Positions 11,770-23,331 are shown, counted from the stretch's first letter. The stretch: DNA of 64,000 nucleotides from Solenopsis invicta (GCF_016802725.1 NC_052668.1:5314501-5378500); one strand, 5' to 3'. The notes: generated by a model not told the origin, from the sequence alone. Numbers and translations: made by a program.

Positions 11770-11853
11770 CCTCTGTTGGCGGTGTCCCGAATTTGTATTA
11801 CACAGTGTTCAAATACTGTCTCAAGCGGTTGTTCGGGACACCGCCAACAGAGG
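11770..11853. mobile_element. 84-bp snapback MITE-like hairpin
   Basis: The ends are perfect 22-bp inverted repeats beginning CCTCTGTTGGCGG, with a 40-base loop. It interrupts hairpin cassette copy 2. No clear target duplication was found. Confidence 0.75.
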
Positions 11854-12084
11854 GCCGAGCAAAAAAGCTTTCTCGTAAGAAAAATTCGCATACAATGCTA
11901 TAAATGTAATTAATGCATCCGCGGAAAGTCTAGCAGATTTTTGACTGTGCCATAATCTTTAAAGGAAATCTTCATAAACTTGTGCTGTCTCGGGAAATTT
12001 TTTTCCTTGATTTTTTCCTTTCAATATGTTTTGTGCGACTTTAAATTATAATTAATTATTTTGCCTTCAAATTACTGATTAATT

Positions 12085-13456
12085 TTGACGACAATAAATC
12101 CTGAAAAATCTGCCCAAGTTGTTGCTTTAATTGAAGATGGCAAAAGTCAAAGGTATGCTGCTGAAGTACTTGATTTGTCAGTGTCAACTGTGCAACGTGC
12201 TTACGGTAGGTATTTAGACACCAATTCTTTCCAGAAAAGTTCTGGTTCGGGACGACCTCAATGTACTAAATTCATTAAGAGATAGACATCAAACAGCTGT
12301 CCAAATTTAAAATAATTTAAAGAATATCCGCAACGAATGTATCCGTTAACATTGTTCGGAGAAGGTTAGAGGAACAAAATCTGTTTTCGCGTAAGCCAGC
12401 GACTATACCTTTGTTTACACGTCGTCATCGTGTAACTCGACTCAATTTTGCACATGAGCAAAGAGACAGGATTTACCCAGACTGGAGCAAAATATTTTTT
12501 AGCGATGAAAGTTGTTTTTGTCTTTATTTTCTAGATGGACAAGAACGAATTTATCTTCGCAGTGGAGAACGTATTGCAGATTGCACAGTAAATCAGAAGC
12601 GTAGCTGCAATGAAGACGGTGTACTGATTTAGGCAGGAATTTCAGCGAACGCTCATACAGATTTGTATTTTTTTGACAGGAACATGAACGCAGATGTATA
12701 CGTGGAAGAAGTGCTCATTCCATACGTTGTTCCGTACGCACCCTTCATTGGAAATATTTTCTTGTTATGCAAAACAATTCTCGACCACACATTGCGAGGA
12801 AAGTGCTTGATTTTTGGATGAAATTGGCATAAACCGTCTCGATTGGCCAGCAAATAGTCCAGATTTAAATCCCATAAAACATTTATGGGACAACTTTGGT
12901 AGGAAAGTACAAAATCACGTACACCCACGGTCATCGTTTCTGTCCCTCGGAAAATTTTCCAAACTGAGTAGGCCCTATCTTTCTACATACACGCAGTTTA
13001 TGATTAACGTAAAAATTATTGATTAAATGACGCTGGAACAACAGCAATACAATAATTTGATAATAGTTTGATAGTTTTTAAAAATTCATCTTTAATTTAT
13101 CTTTCTTTTTTATCACGAGAAATTATTAATTTTCAAAACTTGAGTTTGCGGATTAACTTTCAAAAATTTATCGCATGTGACATAAAGGTTACTTTGCCTT
13201 TATGTCAAATGCGGTCGCATGCGGCCGATGCGGCCATAAGCTCTGACGTTACGTTAATCATGAACTGCGAGTATGTAGAAAAATAGTGACAGTTTAGAAA
13301 ATTTTCCGAGGGACAGAATCGATGACCGTGGGTGTACCTGCTCCTCGAACACTGCAAAAACTTGAAAAAGTTCTCAAAAACGAGTGGAATACAATAACGC
13401 AGGATGAAATTAAAGGACTAATAAGAAGTATGCCTTATCGTATAAATAAAGAATAA
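12085..13456 (+). pseudogene. Tc1-type DD34E transposase pseudogene, split by a MITE
   Basis: Translation from about 12085 gives TINPEKSAQVVALIEDGKSQ, an HTH region, RYLDTNSFQKSSGSGRP, then stops. A middle piece resumes at 12411 with FFSDESCFCL. The core resumes near 12790 with DHTLRGK/KVLDF and DWPANSPDLNPIKHLW, where the catalytic Glu of the PIE motif is Lys. After the MITE at 12923-13333 the C-terminus continues (RTLQKLEKVLKNEW to MPYRINKE) and stops at 13456. The start codon is gone and there are several stops and frameshifts. The family cuts and pastes at TA sites. The split positions match once the MITE is skipped, so this is one gene. Confidence 0.85.
12923..13333. mobile_element. 411-bp MITE with GTAC target duplication
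   Basis: Inverted arms of about 95 bp begin ACCCACGGTCATCG and continue with TCTGTCCCTCGGAAAATTTT. GTAC flanks it on both sides (12919-12922 and 13334-13337). It is inserted in the C-terminal part of the Tc1 pseudogene, whose reading resumes after it. The superfamily is not clear from the 4-bp target alone. Confidence 0.85.
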
Positions 13457-13523
13457 AGTAATACGCGCACAAAGAGATCATACTCATTATTAGTGCACAT
13501 GTGCGCGCACGCACACACACATA

Positions 13524-13591
13524 CCACAAGGAGGGTTTGGAATTTTCAAATACTGTGGAATTGACGAACCACGGGATCCTTATCCTTGTAG
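13524..13591 (-). repeat. Hairpin cassette copy 3
   Basis: Read on the minus strand it starts CTACAAGGATAAGGATCCCG and ends CCTCCTTGTGG. The inner stem is GTGG / CCAC around the loop TTCGTCAATT. CA arrays lie on both sides. Confidence 0.8.
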
Positions 13592-13596
13592 TATGC

Positions 13597-13636
13597 AACA
13601 CACACACTCACACTCACACGCGCGCGCGCGCACACA

Positions 13637-13680
<44 letters not shown>
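13597..13680. repeat. CA/CG microsatellite
   Basis: ACAC, ACTC and CGCG runs followed by a pure CA tract, placed between hairpin cassette copies 3 and 4. Confidence 0.95.
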
Positions 13681-13682
<2 letters not shown>

Positions 13683-13748
13683 ACAAGGAGAGTTTGGAGG
13701 CTTTAAATACTGTGAAATTGACGAACCACGGGGTCCTTACCTTTGTGG
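13681..13748 (-). repeat. Hairpin cassette copy 4
   Basis: Read on the minus strand it starts CCACAAAGGTAAGGACCCCG and ends CTCCTTGTGG. The inner stem is GTGG / TCAC with one wobble pair. Confidence 0.8.
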
Positions 13749-13756
13749 TATGCAAA

Positions 13757-13758
13757 TA

Positions 13759-13789
<31 letters not shown>

Positions 13790-13796
13790 GCACGCT

Positions 13797-13847
<51 letters not shown>

Positions 13848-13928
13848 CCGCACGCCCGCCCGCCCGCCCGCTCGAGCGCCCGCCCGCCCGCCCGCCCGCC
13901 CGTCCGCTCGTCCGTCCGCCCGCCCGTA

Positions 13929-14016
<88 letters not shown>

Positions 14017-14019
14017 CAC
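13757..14019. repeat. CGCA array with a CGCC core
   Basis: Long CGCA tract, then CGCC/CGTC variants around 13845-13930 containing the palindrome CGCTCGAGCG, then CGCA again. All frames in both strands stay open because of the tetramer; these are not genes. Confidence 0.95.
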
Positions 14020-14349
14020 AGTGTTTCAGGCCGCTAGTACACCCCTATTATCTTTGTAGGATTAGGTCTAATCAAAAATATGTTAAGACAAATATTGCAG
14101 GTTTTCAAAAGATCTATTTATTGACATTATTAGTTTGATCTTGGATGGCATCACCAAGATCACATCAAAATCACATTAACTTTTTTAAACGAAACACTCT
14201 ATTTTTTATTCCAAAATTTAATAGCTGCTGTCAAGAGCTTTCCAAAAACCTACAAGGAAGTTTATTTTCATTGAGTTCTTTTCAAGTTGTGAGGCTTGAA
14301 AGATACAGTGTAATGTAACTTTCAAGCGACATTACTCGGAAAGTTGTAC

Positions 14350-14445
14350 TTAACAAATATGAACTTATTTATAATGCTTTGAAAAGTTCTTAAGATCAAC
14401 TACAAGAAAATGCAATAAAAAATATAATATAATGTTAAGGAAATA
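14350..14445 (+). repeat. 96-bp direct duplication, left copy
   Basis: Identical base for base to 15321-15416 (begins TTAACAAATATGAACTT, ends GTTAAGGAAATA). It ends exactly where the intact terminus of the nested mariner begins. Confidence 0.95.
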
Positions 14446-15320
14446 CGAGGTGTGTTCAAAAAGTATCGCGAATTTTGTGTTTTTTCAAAAATTATTTATT
14501 TATTCATGAATATCTATTTTGTCCCCTTCAAAGTAATCCCCATGAGATATTATACACTTGTGCCAATGGTTTTTCCAATCTTCGAAGCACTTCAAAAAAT
14601 CATTTTTTTTATCTTGTTCAGCTCCTCCTTCGATGCCGTCTTTATCTCGTCAAGCGTAGCGTAACGTCGTCCTTTCATGGGCCTCTTCAGTTTAGGGAAC
14701 AAGAAAAAGTCACAGGGGGCCAGATCTGGGGAATACGGTGGCTGCGGCATCATTAGTGTGTTGTTTTTGGCCAAAAAGTCGCGCACAAGCAACGATGTGT
14801 GAGCAGGGGCGTTTGGTACGAATTTCGCGGCGACCCGTCTCATGCCCAAATCATTGATAAAAATCGAATGGCACGAGCCAATCGATATGTTTAGGTCCTC
14901 AGCAACTTCTCTAACGGTGATTCGACGATTGGCCAATACCATTTCCTCCACTTCATTAATTTTTTCGTCTGTTGTTGAAGTGCTCGGGCGTCCGGAACGC
15001 TCTTCGTCGTTCACATCTTCTCGGCCTTCTGAGAACATTTTGTACCACCGATAAACGTTGCTTCGGTCCAAGGTAGCTTCTCCGTATGCCACAGTCAACA
15101 TTCGGAATGCATCCGCGCACTTAATTTCGTTTTTCACACAAAATTTGATACAGGTTCTTTGATCCATTTTTTTGAATAGGTAAAAATCGAAGACGATCCA
15201 AAACACGTGCAAGCAAAGCAGCTGTCAACAATTAAGTGAACATTCAAAATGGCCGAGCTTGTCGGCATAAGTGAGAGACATGAGTACCAACATAACGCCA
15301 CAAAAAGATCGAAATTCGAA
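14446..15320 (-). mobile_element. mariner copy, internally deleted and missing one terminus
   Basis: Nearly identical to the full mariner at 48048-49369 but reversed. The left terminus is complete (CGAGGTGTGTTCAAAAAGTA). The right side stops at GAAATTCGAA, about 60 bp short of the other terminus. About 390 bp of transposase sequence are deleted. Long direct duplications lie on both sides instead of TA only. Confidence 0.9.
14592..15167 (-). pseudogene. mariner transposase with internal deletion
   Basis: Starts at MDQRTCIKFC (ATG at 15167). The DNA-binding half is intact through RRVAAKFVP. It then jumps to NAPAHTSLLVRDF, losing the first and second catalytic aspartates, and continues to YSPDLAPCDFF and a shifted C-terminus. 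The open frame is kept across the deletion, so a 191-aa DNA-binding protein could still be made. Such products can compete with full transposase at TIRs (known for related elements, inference here). Confidence 0.85.
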
Positions 15321-15416
15321 TTAACAAATATGAACTTATTTATAATGCTTTGAAAAGTTCTTAAGATCAACTACAAGAAAATGCAATAAAAAATATAATA
15401 TAATGTTAAGGAAATA
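15321..15416 (+). repeat. 96-bp direct duplication, right copy
   Basis: Identical to 14350-14445. It follows the truncated end of the nested mariner, after which the long-TIR arm sequence continues (TCGATATTATTT). Confidence 0.95.
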
Positions 15417-17006
15417 TCGATATTATTTAATTAAGCAACTACTGATACTCTAACCTTATACCTTTTATTGAATTTTTTTAGTCGATTTTGAGAACTTTTA
15501 AAAATACGGTAGTTATTTACTATAGGGGACCCATCTCCAATCATGTTGATCTTGACCTTGTTGATATGTTATAGAGGCAAGAATGCTGTACAACTTTTCC
15601 TTATAAATTAATTAACGATTTCCTACAGATTCCGAGATATACTTAGAGAAAGAAAAAACAATTTCTTTTTTATTATTTCAGAAAATATTCAATAAAGAAT
15701 AAAATGTAAAATAAATGTCAAATAAAAAATAAAGTTTATAAAATATTCTATAAATAAAGTTCTATATATATTTTACTTAACTCCAATACTTCAGTCATTG
15801 TCATCAAAAAACTATTTTTAAAAAACTCTGAAAAATTCAAATTTTTATATGTCTGCAGAGAACGCGTGGGCGGGGGAAAGGCTCCGCTTATTCCCTTGCA
15901 CCCCCGCCCCGTATATTTCCTAACCCAACCCAACTCTATTTTAATTACAATTTGAATAATTTCAAATCTAATATCGCTACGTAATCAATTGGATATCCTT
16001 TGCCAAATTATAACTTAAATAGAGTTAGGTTGGTTTAGAAAAAATACGAAAGATGGTTTAGAGAAAAGGGCGGAACCCTTGCTCTGCCAACACGTTCTTT
16101 GTACAATATGGGTTTTTGACTTTCCACGCAAAACAAATTCCTCATTAAGTGTGTGAATATATGTGTCATTATTACTGAAAATAAATTATTAATGAAAATA
16201 AAAATACTTATTTTACAATGAGTGACAATGAAACTCTAAAGAAAACAATCATTTTAAAACAGTTTTTTTATTATAACGACTAAAGTATTGAATTTAGATA
16301 AAGTATGTATATGACTTTTTTTGTAAAACTTATCACAAGTTTTTGTTTGATCCATTTTTGCAAAATAAATATTTTCTGTAATAATTAAAAAAAAACTGTT
16401 TTTTTTCTCTAAGTATATCTTGAAAACTATACTAGAGCGTCAATTAATTTGTAAGAAAAAATTGTTCAGTATCTTTGCCTCTATAACATATTTCTAGGTC
16501 AACATAATTGGAACTGGGTCTTTTATAGTAAATAATTACCCAAAACACTGTAAATAAGTTTATTTTTGTTAAATACTTTTTGAATTATGACGCCTGAAAG
16601 TTACAGAACATTATAGCTTTCAAGCCTCACAACTCGGAAAGTACTGAACAAAAACAAACTTTTTTGTACGGTTTTGGAAAGCTTTTAACACCCGTTATTA
16701 GATCTGAAATAAAAAATAAGATGTTATTTAAAAAAGTTAATGTGATTTTGATGTGACCTTGGCGACGTCATCCAAGGTCAAACTGATAAGAACAATAAAT
16801 AGATTTTTGAAAACTCTACAACTTTTGTCTAAACACATTTTTGATTGGACCTAATCCTACGAAGATGAAGGAGGTGTACGTGTGGTTTGATACACCCTGT
16901 ATATGTGTATATAGTAGGACATATAACGTGATACTCCTATAACGCAAACTAAAAATTGAGCTACTGTAGAACGCGATTAGAAAGAAAGAGTATTTACTCA
17001 GTATTT

Positions 17007-17160
17007 ATCTAATTCTAACACGTTGTTTAAAATAGAATAAATTGCGTGTCATTTTCAATTATATTGTAGTAAAAAAATGATTATTTAGTTCTAACACATT
17101 GTTTAAAATAGAACAAATTAGATATTATTTTCTGTTATATTAAAAAAAAGTATTAATTTA
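17007..17160. repeat. Two-copy tandem duplication, about 77 bp
   Basis: Two units each carry TTCTAACACRTTGTTTAAAATAGAAC or a close variant. The surrounding 16900-17250 is AT-rich and has no gene. Confidence 0.7.
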
Positions 17161-17457
17161 ATTCTAACTTTTTGTGTCATTGGTTTTGTATAACGTGAGA
17201 TTCTTATAGCATGGAACGCATTTTTCACATTATAGAGGATTCTACGTATACCACCTTGATCAAAAAATTCTTGGAATTACTACCCGGCAATGCTCCAAGT
17301 CAGCTGATTTAAATTTTGTTTTTTTTTTGCTTAGGTTGCCACATCCATCATTGACATTTCCATCAAATTTTATTGCCAGCTTGACATTTGTAAAAGTTAC
17401 GCCATCTTGAGTATATCTACCTCTGTGCGAGCTTTTGATTTTTTACGGTTTTTAAAA

Positions 17458-18060
17458 ATGGAGTTGAATTTGCAACAACGAGTTTGTATTAAATTTTGCG
17501 TTAAAAATGGATTCAATGGTGCAAAAACCTTAGGAAATTGTTTTGATAATGAAACTCTAAAGGAAAGAACCATATACGAGTGGCATAAACGTTTTAGAAG
17601 TGATCGGGAGTGCGTCGAGGATGACAAACGCAGTTGCAGGCCGTCGACATCGAAAACCGACAAAAACATCAATAAAGTGAGAGAAATGTTGATCAATAAC
17701 CGCAAATTAATGTTTAGAGAGCTGGTAGAGGACTTAAACATTGCTTGTGGATCTGTTCAGGACATTGTGGTTAATGGTTTAGGTTTGCGCTGTGTTACTG
17801 AAAAATTGGTTCCGAAGGACATGTATTTTGAAAAAGAAACTGCGTTGACATCGCCAAAGACCATGATTTCCAAGATTGAATCTCACCCAACATTCATCAA
17901 ACGCATCGTTACTGGAGACGAGACGTGGGTTTATGAGTACGAGACGCAATCCAGTTATCAACCGAGTGAAGGAGAGCTCCGAATAAGTCAAGACCAAAAA
18001 GACCACGTTGTTTTCCACAACAATTGTGCGAAATTTATCTCGTTGATGAACGCGTGGTAA
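17458..18060 (+). pseudogene. mariner transposase pseudogene, distinct lineage
   Basis: ATG 17458 (MELNLQQRVCIKFCVKNGFN) opens a frame related to, but clearly diverged from, the mariner at 48048. It has the first HTH, RTIYEWHKRFRSDRECVEDD, the second HTH region around ELVEDLNIACGSV, and RIVTGDETWVYEYE with the first catalytic Asp. A segment between EKLVPKD and the core is shortened. The frame ends at 18060 before the second and third aspartates, so it is dead. A candidate left TIR (ACCACCTTGATCAAAAAATT) follows TA near 17242; a right TIR was not found. Confidence 0.8.
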
Positions 18061-18309
18061 ACATGTACAATTCTAAATAAACAGTGTTTATACCAATGCA
18101 CCCGATACTTCATTATTACAAGCGCCATCCACTATCCCGACACGCATGCACGGACGCATAATATCTATGCCAGGCATTTTATGCACAAGTCGAGTACTGG
18201 ACTTCCGAGGATCGGAAAACCGAGAAGTGTAGACCAGAGTCAGTGCCGATGGACACTGCAGATACCTAAAACATCGTTACAGGTCAGCGAAATTGTGCGT
18301 TCGTACCAA

Positions 18310-18445
18310 AATTAACCTCTCTCGTTCTCCGGTTAAGAACGAGTAGCGAGCGTAATTTCGAGGGTAGCTTGCCAACCGTTCAAAAAAAAACCTGGTTTTC
18401 GAGTCTATTCACGCGTCCACAATCCGCACCCAGTCACAACCATAG
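18310..18445. repeat. Dispersed repeat shared with 55391-55525
   Basis: Both copies share GGTTAAGAACGAGT, CGTTCAA and ACGCGTCCACAATCCG in the same order and spacing. No gene or terminus was recognised. It may be part of an unclassified element. Confidence 0.6.
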
Positions 18446-18648
18446 TACCAAAGCTTTCGCTGATAAAGTCACAATATATTAAAGAGCATAACCGCTTGGT
18501 TGAATGTATTTCCTAACCAATTCTCTTTATCACTGACATTGTCATTTGTATAAACTTTCACATAAGAATAAACTTTTGTCTACTCAGTCACCCTCAATGT
18601 TATTTTCCCTCACGTCAAATTTTGAAAAACAACTAACGGACGCGTTAA

Positions 18649-19239
18649 GTCTATCTCAACATCGTTAAATACTATAATGCACCAATGAGTTGAATTGCAT
18701 ATGATGTACTGTAGTCCAAAATTCTCGGTTTCTTCGCGTTTCATTTCTTATTATTTTCCGTTTATAATCCACAGGTTTTTTTTCACTAAAACTATATCTT
18801 TCTTATGTCTGTTTGAATTTTTTCTGCTATCAGATTTACAACCCAAAGCTAGCTCCTCCTATTTGGATCTAATAATATATTTTAGTTTGATTTCAATATG
18901 ACAATAAAATATTAATCCATAACTTTTAAAATGATAACACTGCTCTATTTAATAATTGTGCGCATTATTTTAAAAAACAATTAAAAACATTCTCTCAATC
19001 AAAATTATTAAGAAAGAACCTGTAGAATTTTTAAATGTCATTTTAGTATTTTTTAATCCTCGCTTTTAGTTGTCTTTTTGTCTAGTCCACATGACTGGCT
19101 TATAACCTGCAGCCGACTGTAAAATAATAAAAATTAAAACACAAAAAAATCGAAAATTTTGGATTGCAACATAAAGACACTATGCGCAATTTAGGCAACT
19201 CATTGGTGCATCATAGTATTTAATAATTTTCAGGTAGAC
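18649..19239. mobile_element. piggyBac-like MITE with TTAA target duplication
   Basis: TTAA flanks both sides (18645-18648 and 19240-19243). The imperfect inverted ends start GTCTATCTCAACATCG and GTCTACCTGAAAATTA and converge on ATGCACCAATGAGTTG (about 50 bp). A related unoccupied site at 32842-32990 reads TAACGGACGCATTAAGGGGA, showing what the locus looked like before insertion. No transposase frame is present; 18695-18901 shows no domain. Confidence 0.85.
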
Positions 19240-19579
19240 TTAAGGGGATGCTAAAGTGACCGGCGAACTCAATCGAGGTCGGTCTAGACTCTAATGGTTC
19301 TGCGACATCTGCGGCCCTCCGTGGAATTAAATGCGACATCTGCGGATCTCTGCAGAACTAAAAATGATAAATATCGATAATACCAACATTTTTACCGACA
19401 TTTATCATATAAGCGTCGTTTTTCTTCTATTTTCACTTAAGCTCTATTAGACAGATACTCTATTTCTTTTTGTTACATAACAAAAAGAGAAGAGAAGAAG
19501 TACAATGAAGTACAGCGTTTTATAAAAATTATATGCGTATGATAAATATTTATAGTATTGTGTCATAATTAGCAAGTTC

Positions 19580-19890
19580 AAACGCCTCCGATATTTGGTT
19601 ATAACTATTTACAGCACAATGTACAGCTGTAGCATTTTGTTATAAACAACCAGTACACGATAAATGCCCCTGGCAAAAAATTAGAAAGTCAGCACACAAT
19701 AAATGCATCTGACATTTGGTTATAACTATCCGCAGCACGATTTACAGCTGTGGCATTTTGTTATAACAAGCCAGCTCACAAAACGCCTCTGACAATAATC
19801 AAAAATTGTTTATAACTATCCACAACACGATTTATAGCTGTGGCATTTTGTTATAACAAGCCAGCTCACAAAACGCCTCTGGCAGTAATT
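19580..19890. repeat. Minisatellite, about 100-bp unit, three copies
   Basis: Repeats of TTTGGTTATAACTAT, CAGCACRATTTACAGCTGT and GCATTTTGTTATAACAAGCC, with small insertions between units. The last two units are the most alike. Confidence 0.85.
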
Positions 19891-20021
19891 ACAAATGTAA
19901 TTATAATTAGAATGGTTTACCGGTCTACAGAGAAAGAAACCTTTTGATATCTCATTATAGGTTTCTTACATAACGTAGTTCGTCCTTGCAGACGATACGG
20001 CGGCTTCCCGTTGTCCTCCGC

Positions 20022-20075
20022 TGCCGCTACCGTTGTCGTAGTCGTTCACTAGCTATTATCACCAGCACTAACGAG

Positions 20076-20143
<68 letters not shown>

Positions 20144-20330
20144 TAACGATGACGATGACGATGTCGCCGTCGCCGCTGCTGTGGTCGTCCACTATTATCA
20201 CTATCACTGACGACAACGACAACGACGACGGTGACGACGTCGCCATTGCCGCTGCCGCTACCATTGTCGTAGTTCACTAGCTATTATCACCAGCACTAAC
20301 GACGACGACGACGGCGACAACGACGAGGAC
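20022..20330. repeat. GAC trinucleotide array with a duplicated flank
   Basis: A pure GAC tract at about 20076-20142 and a shorter one at 20299-20330. Each is preceded by the same 55-base block containing CACTAGCTATTATCACCAGC. The Asp-run and Val-run frames through it lack any other protein-like sequence. Confidence 0.9.
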
Positions 20331-20502
20331 GACGTTGCCCTTACCGTTGTCGTGGTCGCCCACTATTGTGGTACAAACTGACTACTGCCTCTACATTATA
20401 ACCTCAAACTATTGCGCGGGCACGATACGGTGAATGCGAGTGACCACGAGTGACAACGCGCCACGATGGAGACAAGAAAGACAGGAAAGAGACAGAGAGA
20501 GA

Positions 20503-20503
20503 C

Positions 20504-20534
<31 letters not shown>
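20503..20534. repeat. GA microsatellite
   Basis: Short AGAGAG tract within a GACAGA-rich segment. Confidence 0.9.
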
Positions 20535-20865
20535 CACGATACGCAGGAGTACGCGCGGAGTAAATTATCTTGACCCACAAGCCGTACCATGCAACGATAA
20601 CAACTGTATTGTCTAAACGTTTATTTCACTGCGGGTTACTCACGAAGACTCGGACGTACGTGTAAAAAGAACTTTACCCGTGACAAACGACATGAAGCAC
20701 ACCGCAAAGATGCCATCAGATGCCATACTACTAAAGTGGCAGTATACGCTCGTGTGTTGCGGCAGTAGGATTGTAATTTTCATACAAATTGTAATACAAT
20801 TCAGACATTCTTGAGAAAATAGTAAAATACTTTTAGCACCTATAGTACCGTTACAAAAGAAGACG

Positions 20866-20945
20866 TGTCAAGTTGGGCATGTAGCTCTATAGTAAAATGC
20901 GTGGCTTATACGCCGAAAGTTTCCAGGTTCGATCCCTCAGGACAA
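20866..20945 (+). repeat. tRNA-like repeat head, copy 1
   Basis: Contains GGGCATGTAGCTCTATAG like an A box and CCAGGTTCGATCCCT like a B box, spaced as in a tRNA. A weak anticodon arm lies between them. Acceptor pairing is poor, so it is not a tRNA gene. The flanks match those at 28320 and 33808, marking a dispersed family. Confidence 0.55.
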
Positions 20946-21910
20946 TTTTTTTTTGTAAATTTAGTATTGAAAAAAATAAAGAAATTAAAAAATGCTGTTT
21001 TATTATTAATTAAATTGAAATTGGACACAAAACATATGTAAAAATTGTAACACTTATTTTGACGTTCAAACACTCATTGTTAATTTTCATGGCAAATATA
21101 CACTACTCAAAAGAAAATAGGGAACACTTTCCAGACACCAAAAATTAGGCTATTTTCAAATGACTGTAACTCGGTGAAAAATCATCGTAGATAAAAAATA
21201 AAAAAAGCATTTTGAAGCTTGAAGTTCCAACTTTAACGCTCTATCAGCAGATTTTCAAAATTCTTTTAACTTCCTTGTCTTATGCAGTAAAAAAGCACAC
21301 CCTGTTTTGTTCCTTAAAATTTCGTATTTTTGACACTTTGCAGCTCGACCAACAAATTTTTTTCGAACAATTCAAGTAAAGCTTCATAAACTACAACATT
21401 TTGCCTACAAAATGCTTTTTTTAAAATTTCTCTACGATTTTTTTTGACCGAGTTACGCTACTTTGAAGCTAAACCTGCATTTTTTACAAATGATATCCGT
21501 ACTCCGTGAAAAATCATCGTAGACAAAAAATCAAAAAACCATTTTAAAGCTCGAAGTTCCAGCTTTAACATGCTGTTAATGGTTTTCAAAAATTTTCTCA
21601 ATTTCTTAGTACTATGCCCCAAAAAAGATACACTGTTTTTTCCTTAAAATAACGTATTTTTAACAGCCTGTAGCTCAATAAAAAAATTTTTCTCGACAAA
21701 TCCAATGCAAGTGCCATAAAGCATGACATTTTCTCTACAAAATGCTTTTTTTAAAGTTTTCTCTACGATTTTTTTTGACCGAGTTACAAGACTTTGAAGA
21801 TATACATTTTTTACAGTACATTTTTCCGAAAAATGACGTCTACCGCCGACATTAGCATTACCCAATGTGCACCACGTGGAGGTTGTCGGTCGGATTTTTG
21901 CACATCGTGT

Positions 21911-22058
<148 letters not shown>

Positions 22059-22060
22059 AT

Positions 22061-22132
22061 CACAGCAGAGATAAGGACCCCGCAGTTCGTCACTTCGGCA
22101 GTATTTAATGACTCCAAACCCTCTCTGCTGTG
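22061..22132 (+). repeat. Hairpin cassette copy 5
   Basis: A 72-bp unit. Ends CACAGCAGAGA and TCTCTGCTGTG pair perfectly over 11 bp. The core AAGGACCCCGCAGTTCGTCA matches copies 1-4 except at paired positions. Confidence 0.85.
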
Positions 22133-22159
22133 TGTGTATGCGCTCGCGCGCATGAGAGT

Positions 22160-23173
22160 TCAATAGTGTGTATTTCCTCCTCTCTGATCAATTACTGCTT
22201 GCAAGCGTTCTCGCATATTTATACATCTTGCAATACGATCTTGCGGAATGTTGTGCCAAATTTCCGTTAAAATTTCTCCCAATTCTTCTAAATTTCGCGG
22301 CTGTTCCTCGCGACGCCTTAATCGTCGTTCCATTTCATCCCAAATGTGCTCGATTGGATTTAAGTCCGGGCTATTGGCGGGATGATTTAACAGTCTAATT
22401 GCGTGTCGTTGAAAAAAACGTCGCGTTATATTCGCCGTATGAGGTCGAGCGTTGAGCTGCATAAAAATAAAGTTCCGACAGGTTCGATTTAATAGCAAAA
22501 CGTGTGGTCGTAGAATATCGTTGATATAACGAACACCCGTCATTGCCGGAGGTGGCAGGATCACTAGATCACTTCGTCTTGTAAGTGATATACACCCCCA
22601 CACCATCACGGAACCGCCGTTGTAGGATCGTATTGGCATAACGCAACGTCGATCATAGCGTTCATTTCGTCGACGCCAAGTACGTATACGAGCATCATTG
22701 CCATAAAGGCAAAAACGTGATTCGTCGGAGAAATATACATTTCTCCATTCCCTAGCGGTCCAATTTATGTGATCGCGCGCAAATTGATAACGTACTTGGC
22801 GATGTACGAGTGTGAGTCTTGGTACTTGTGCACGAACACGAGAACGAAGACCGGCTTCTCTCAAACGGTTGCGAATTGTTTGTTCGCACACATGGCGCAA
22901 ATGAATGTCATTACGAATGTTTCTTGCGGTAATTATTCGTCTTTCTAATGCATAACGAACAATGGCTCGATCTTATCTATTTGTCGTTAATCGAGAACGA
23001 CCACTACCTTCACGTCTCGTGTAATTTCCCGTGTCTTGATATCGCAACCAAGCTCTACTCACTACGGACACAGATGCACCAATATCTTGCGCCACATAAC
23101 GCATACTAAAACTTTGTTGCAAAAGCGCAATTATGCGTGCAACTTCTACGGCCGATAAATGTCTACGCGGCAT
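22160..23173 (-). pseudogene. Tc1 transposase, one stop codon and a mutated catalytic site
   Basis: ATG at 23173 (MPRRHLSAVEVARIIALLQQ). Two HTH regions (RYVAQDIGASVSVVSRAW; EQTIRNRLREAGL) lead to the core: VYFSDESRFCLYGND, FMQLNARPHTANITRR and NSPDLNPIEHIWDE, ending GGNTHY at 22160. Spacing from the second site to the Glu is 34, as in DD34E Tc1. There is one in-frame TAA (22976-22974) after TTNR. The second catalytic position, normally Asp in the QDNARPH motif, is Leu. The same Leu occurs in the duplicated copy at 23332-23918, so the loss probably came before the duplication. Without that Asp no strand cleavage is expected. Confidence 0.9.
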
Positions 23174-23331
23174 TTTGAAAATTCCGTGTCGCTTATCACA
23201 CTGCGAGAATCGCCAGCGTACTAAACAAAATTTTATTGTATTGAGCATGCAATGTTTACATATGGTCATCTTTGTCTAAAAAGAGATTTTTTTTAGACTA
23301 AGACGACTATATGTTTACAGTTCACAGGATT

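Larger units (their letters stand above)
11023..14020 (+). mobile_element. Tc1-like element with microsatellite-bearing arms, degraded
   Basis: The left end begins AACTGCTCACCAAAAAAAGG after TA-rich DNA. It is followed by about 450 bases of unique arm, GT arrays with two hairpin cassettes, a Tc1-type transposase pseudogene, and then CA arrays with two cassettes in the opposite orientation. The inverted order of the cassettes shows they lie in long inverted arms, as in the Tc1 element at 21101. The outer right arm and TIR are missing, and the long-TIR element at 14021 starts there. Confidence 0.6.
14021..16899. mobile_element. Long-TIR DNA element, copy 3, with nested mariner
   Basis: The left arm (14021 to about 15680, minus the nested mariner) and right arm (about 16395-16899) are reverse complements. 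Shared blocks include TAGGATTAGGTC, a GATCTTGGATGGCATC or GACCTTGGCGACGTC block, CTCACAACTCGGAAAGTACT-like sequence and GTTATAGAGGCAA. The right end is ACACCCTG followed by TA. The core (15855-16090) holds a second, GC-rich inverted repeat beginning GAACGCGTGGGCGGGGG. No protein gene belongs to the element itself. Confidence 0.75.

Noticed and set aside
11615..13748. Hairpin cassette as an 18S rRNA fragment
   Set aside because: A short resemblance to the GGAATTGACG region of small-subunit rRNA exists in the core, but neighbouring bases and the stems do not match rRNA.
19986..20277. Poly-Asp and poly-Val frames
   Set aside because: Translation of the GAC array in several frames; no start context or conserved flank.
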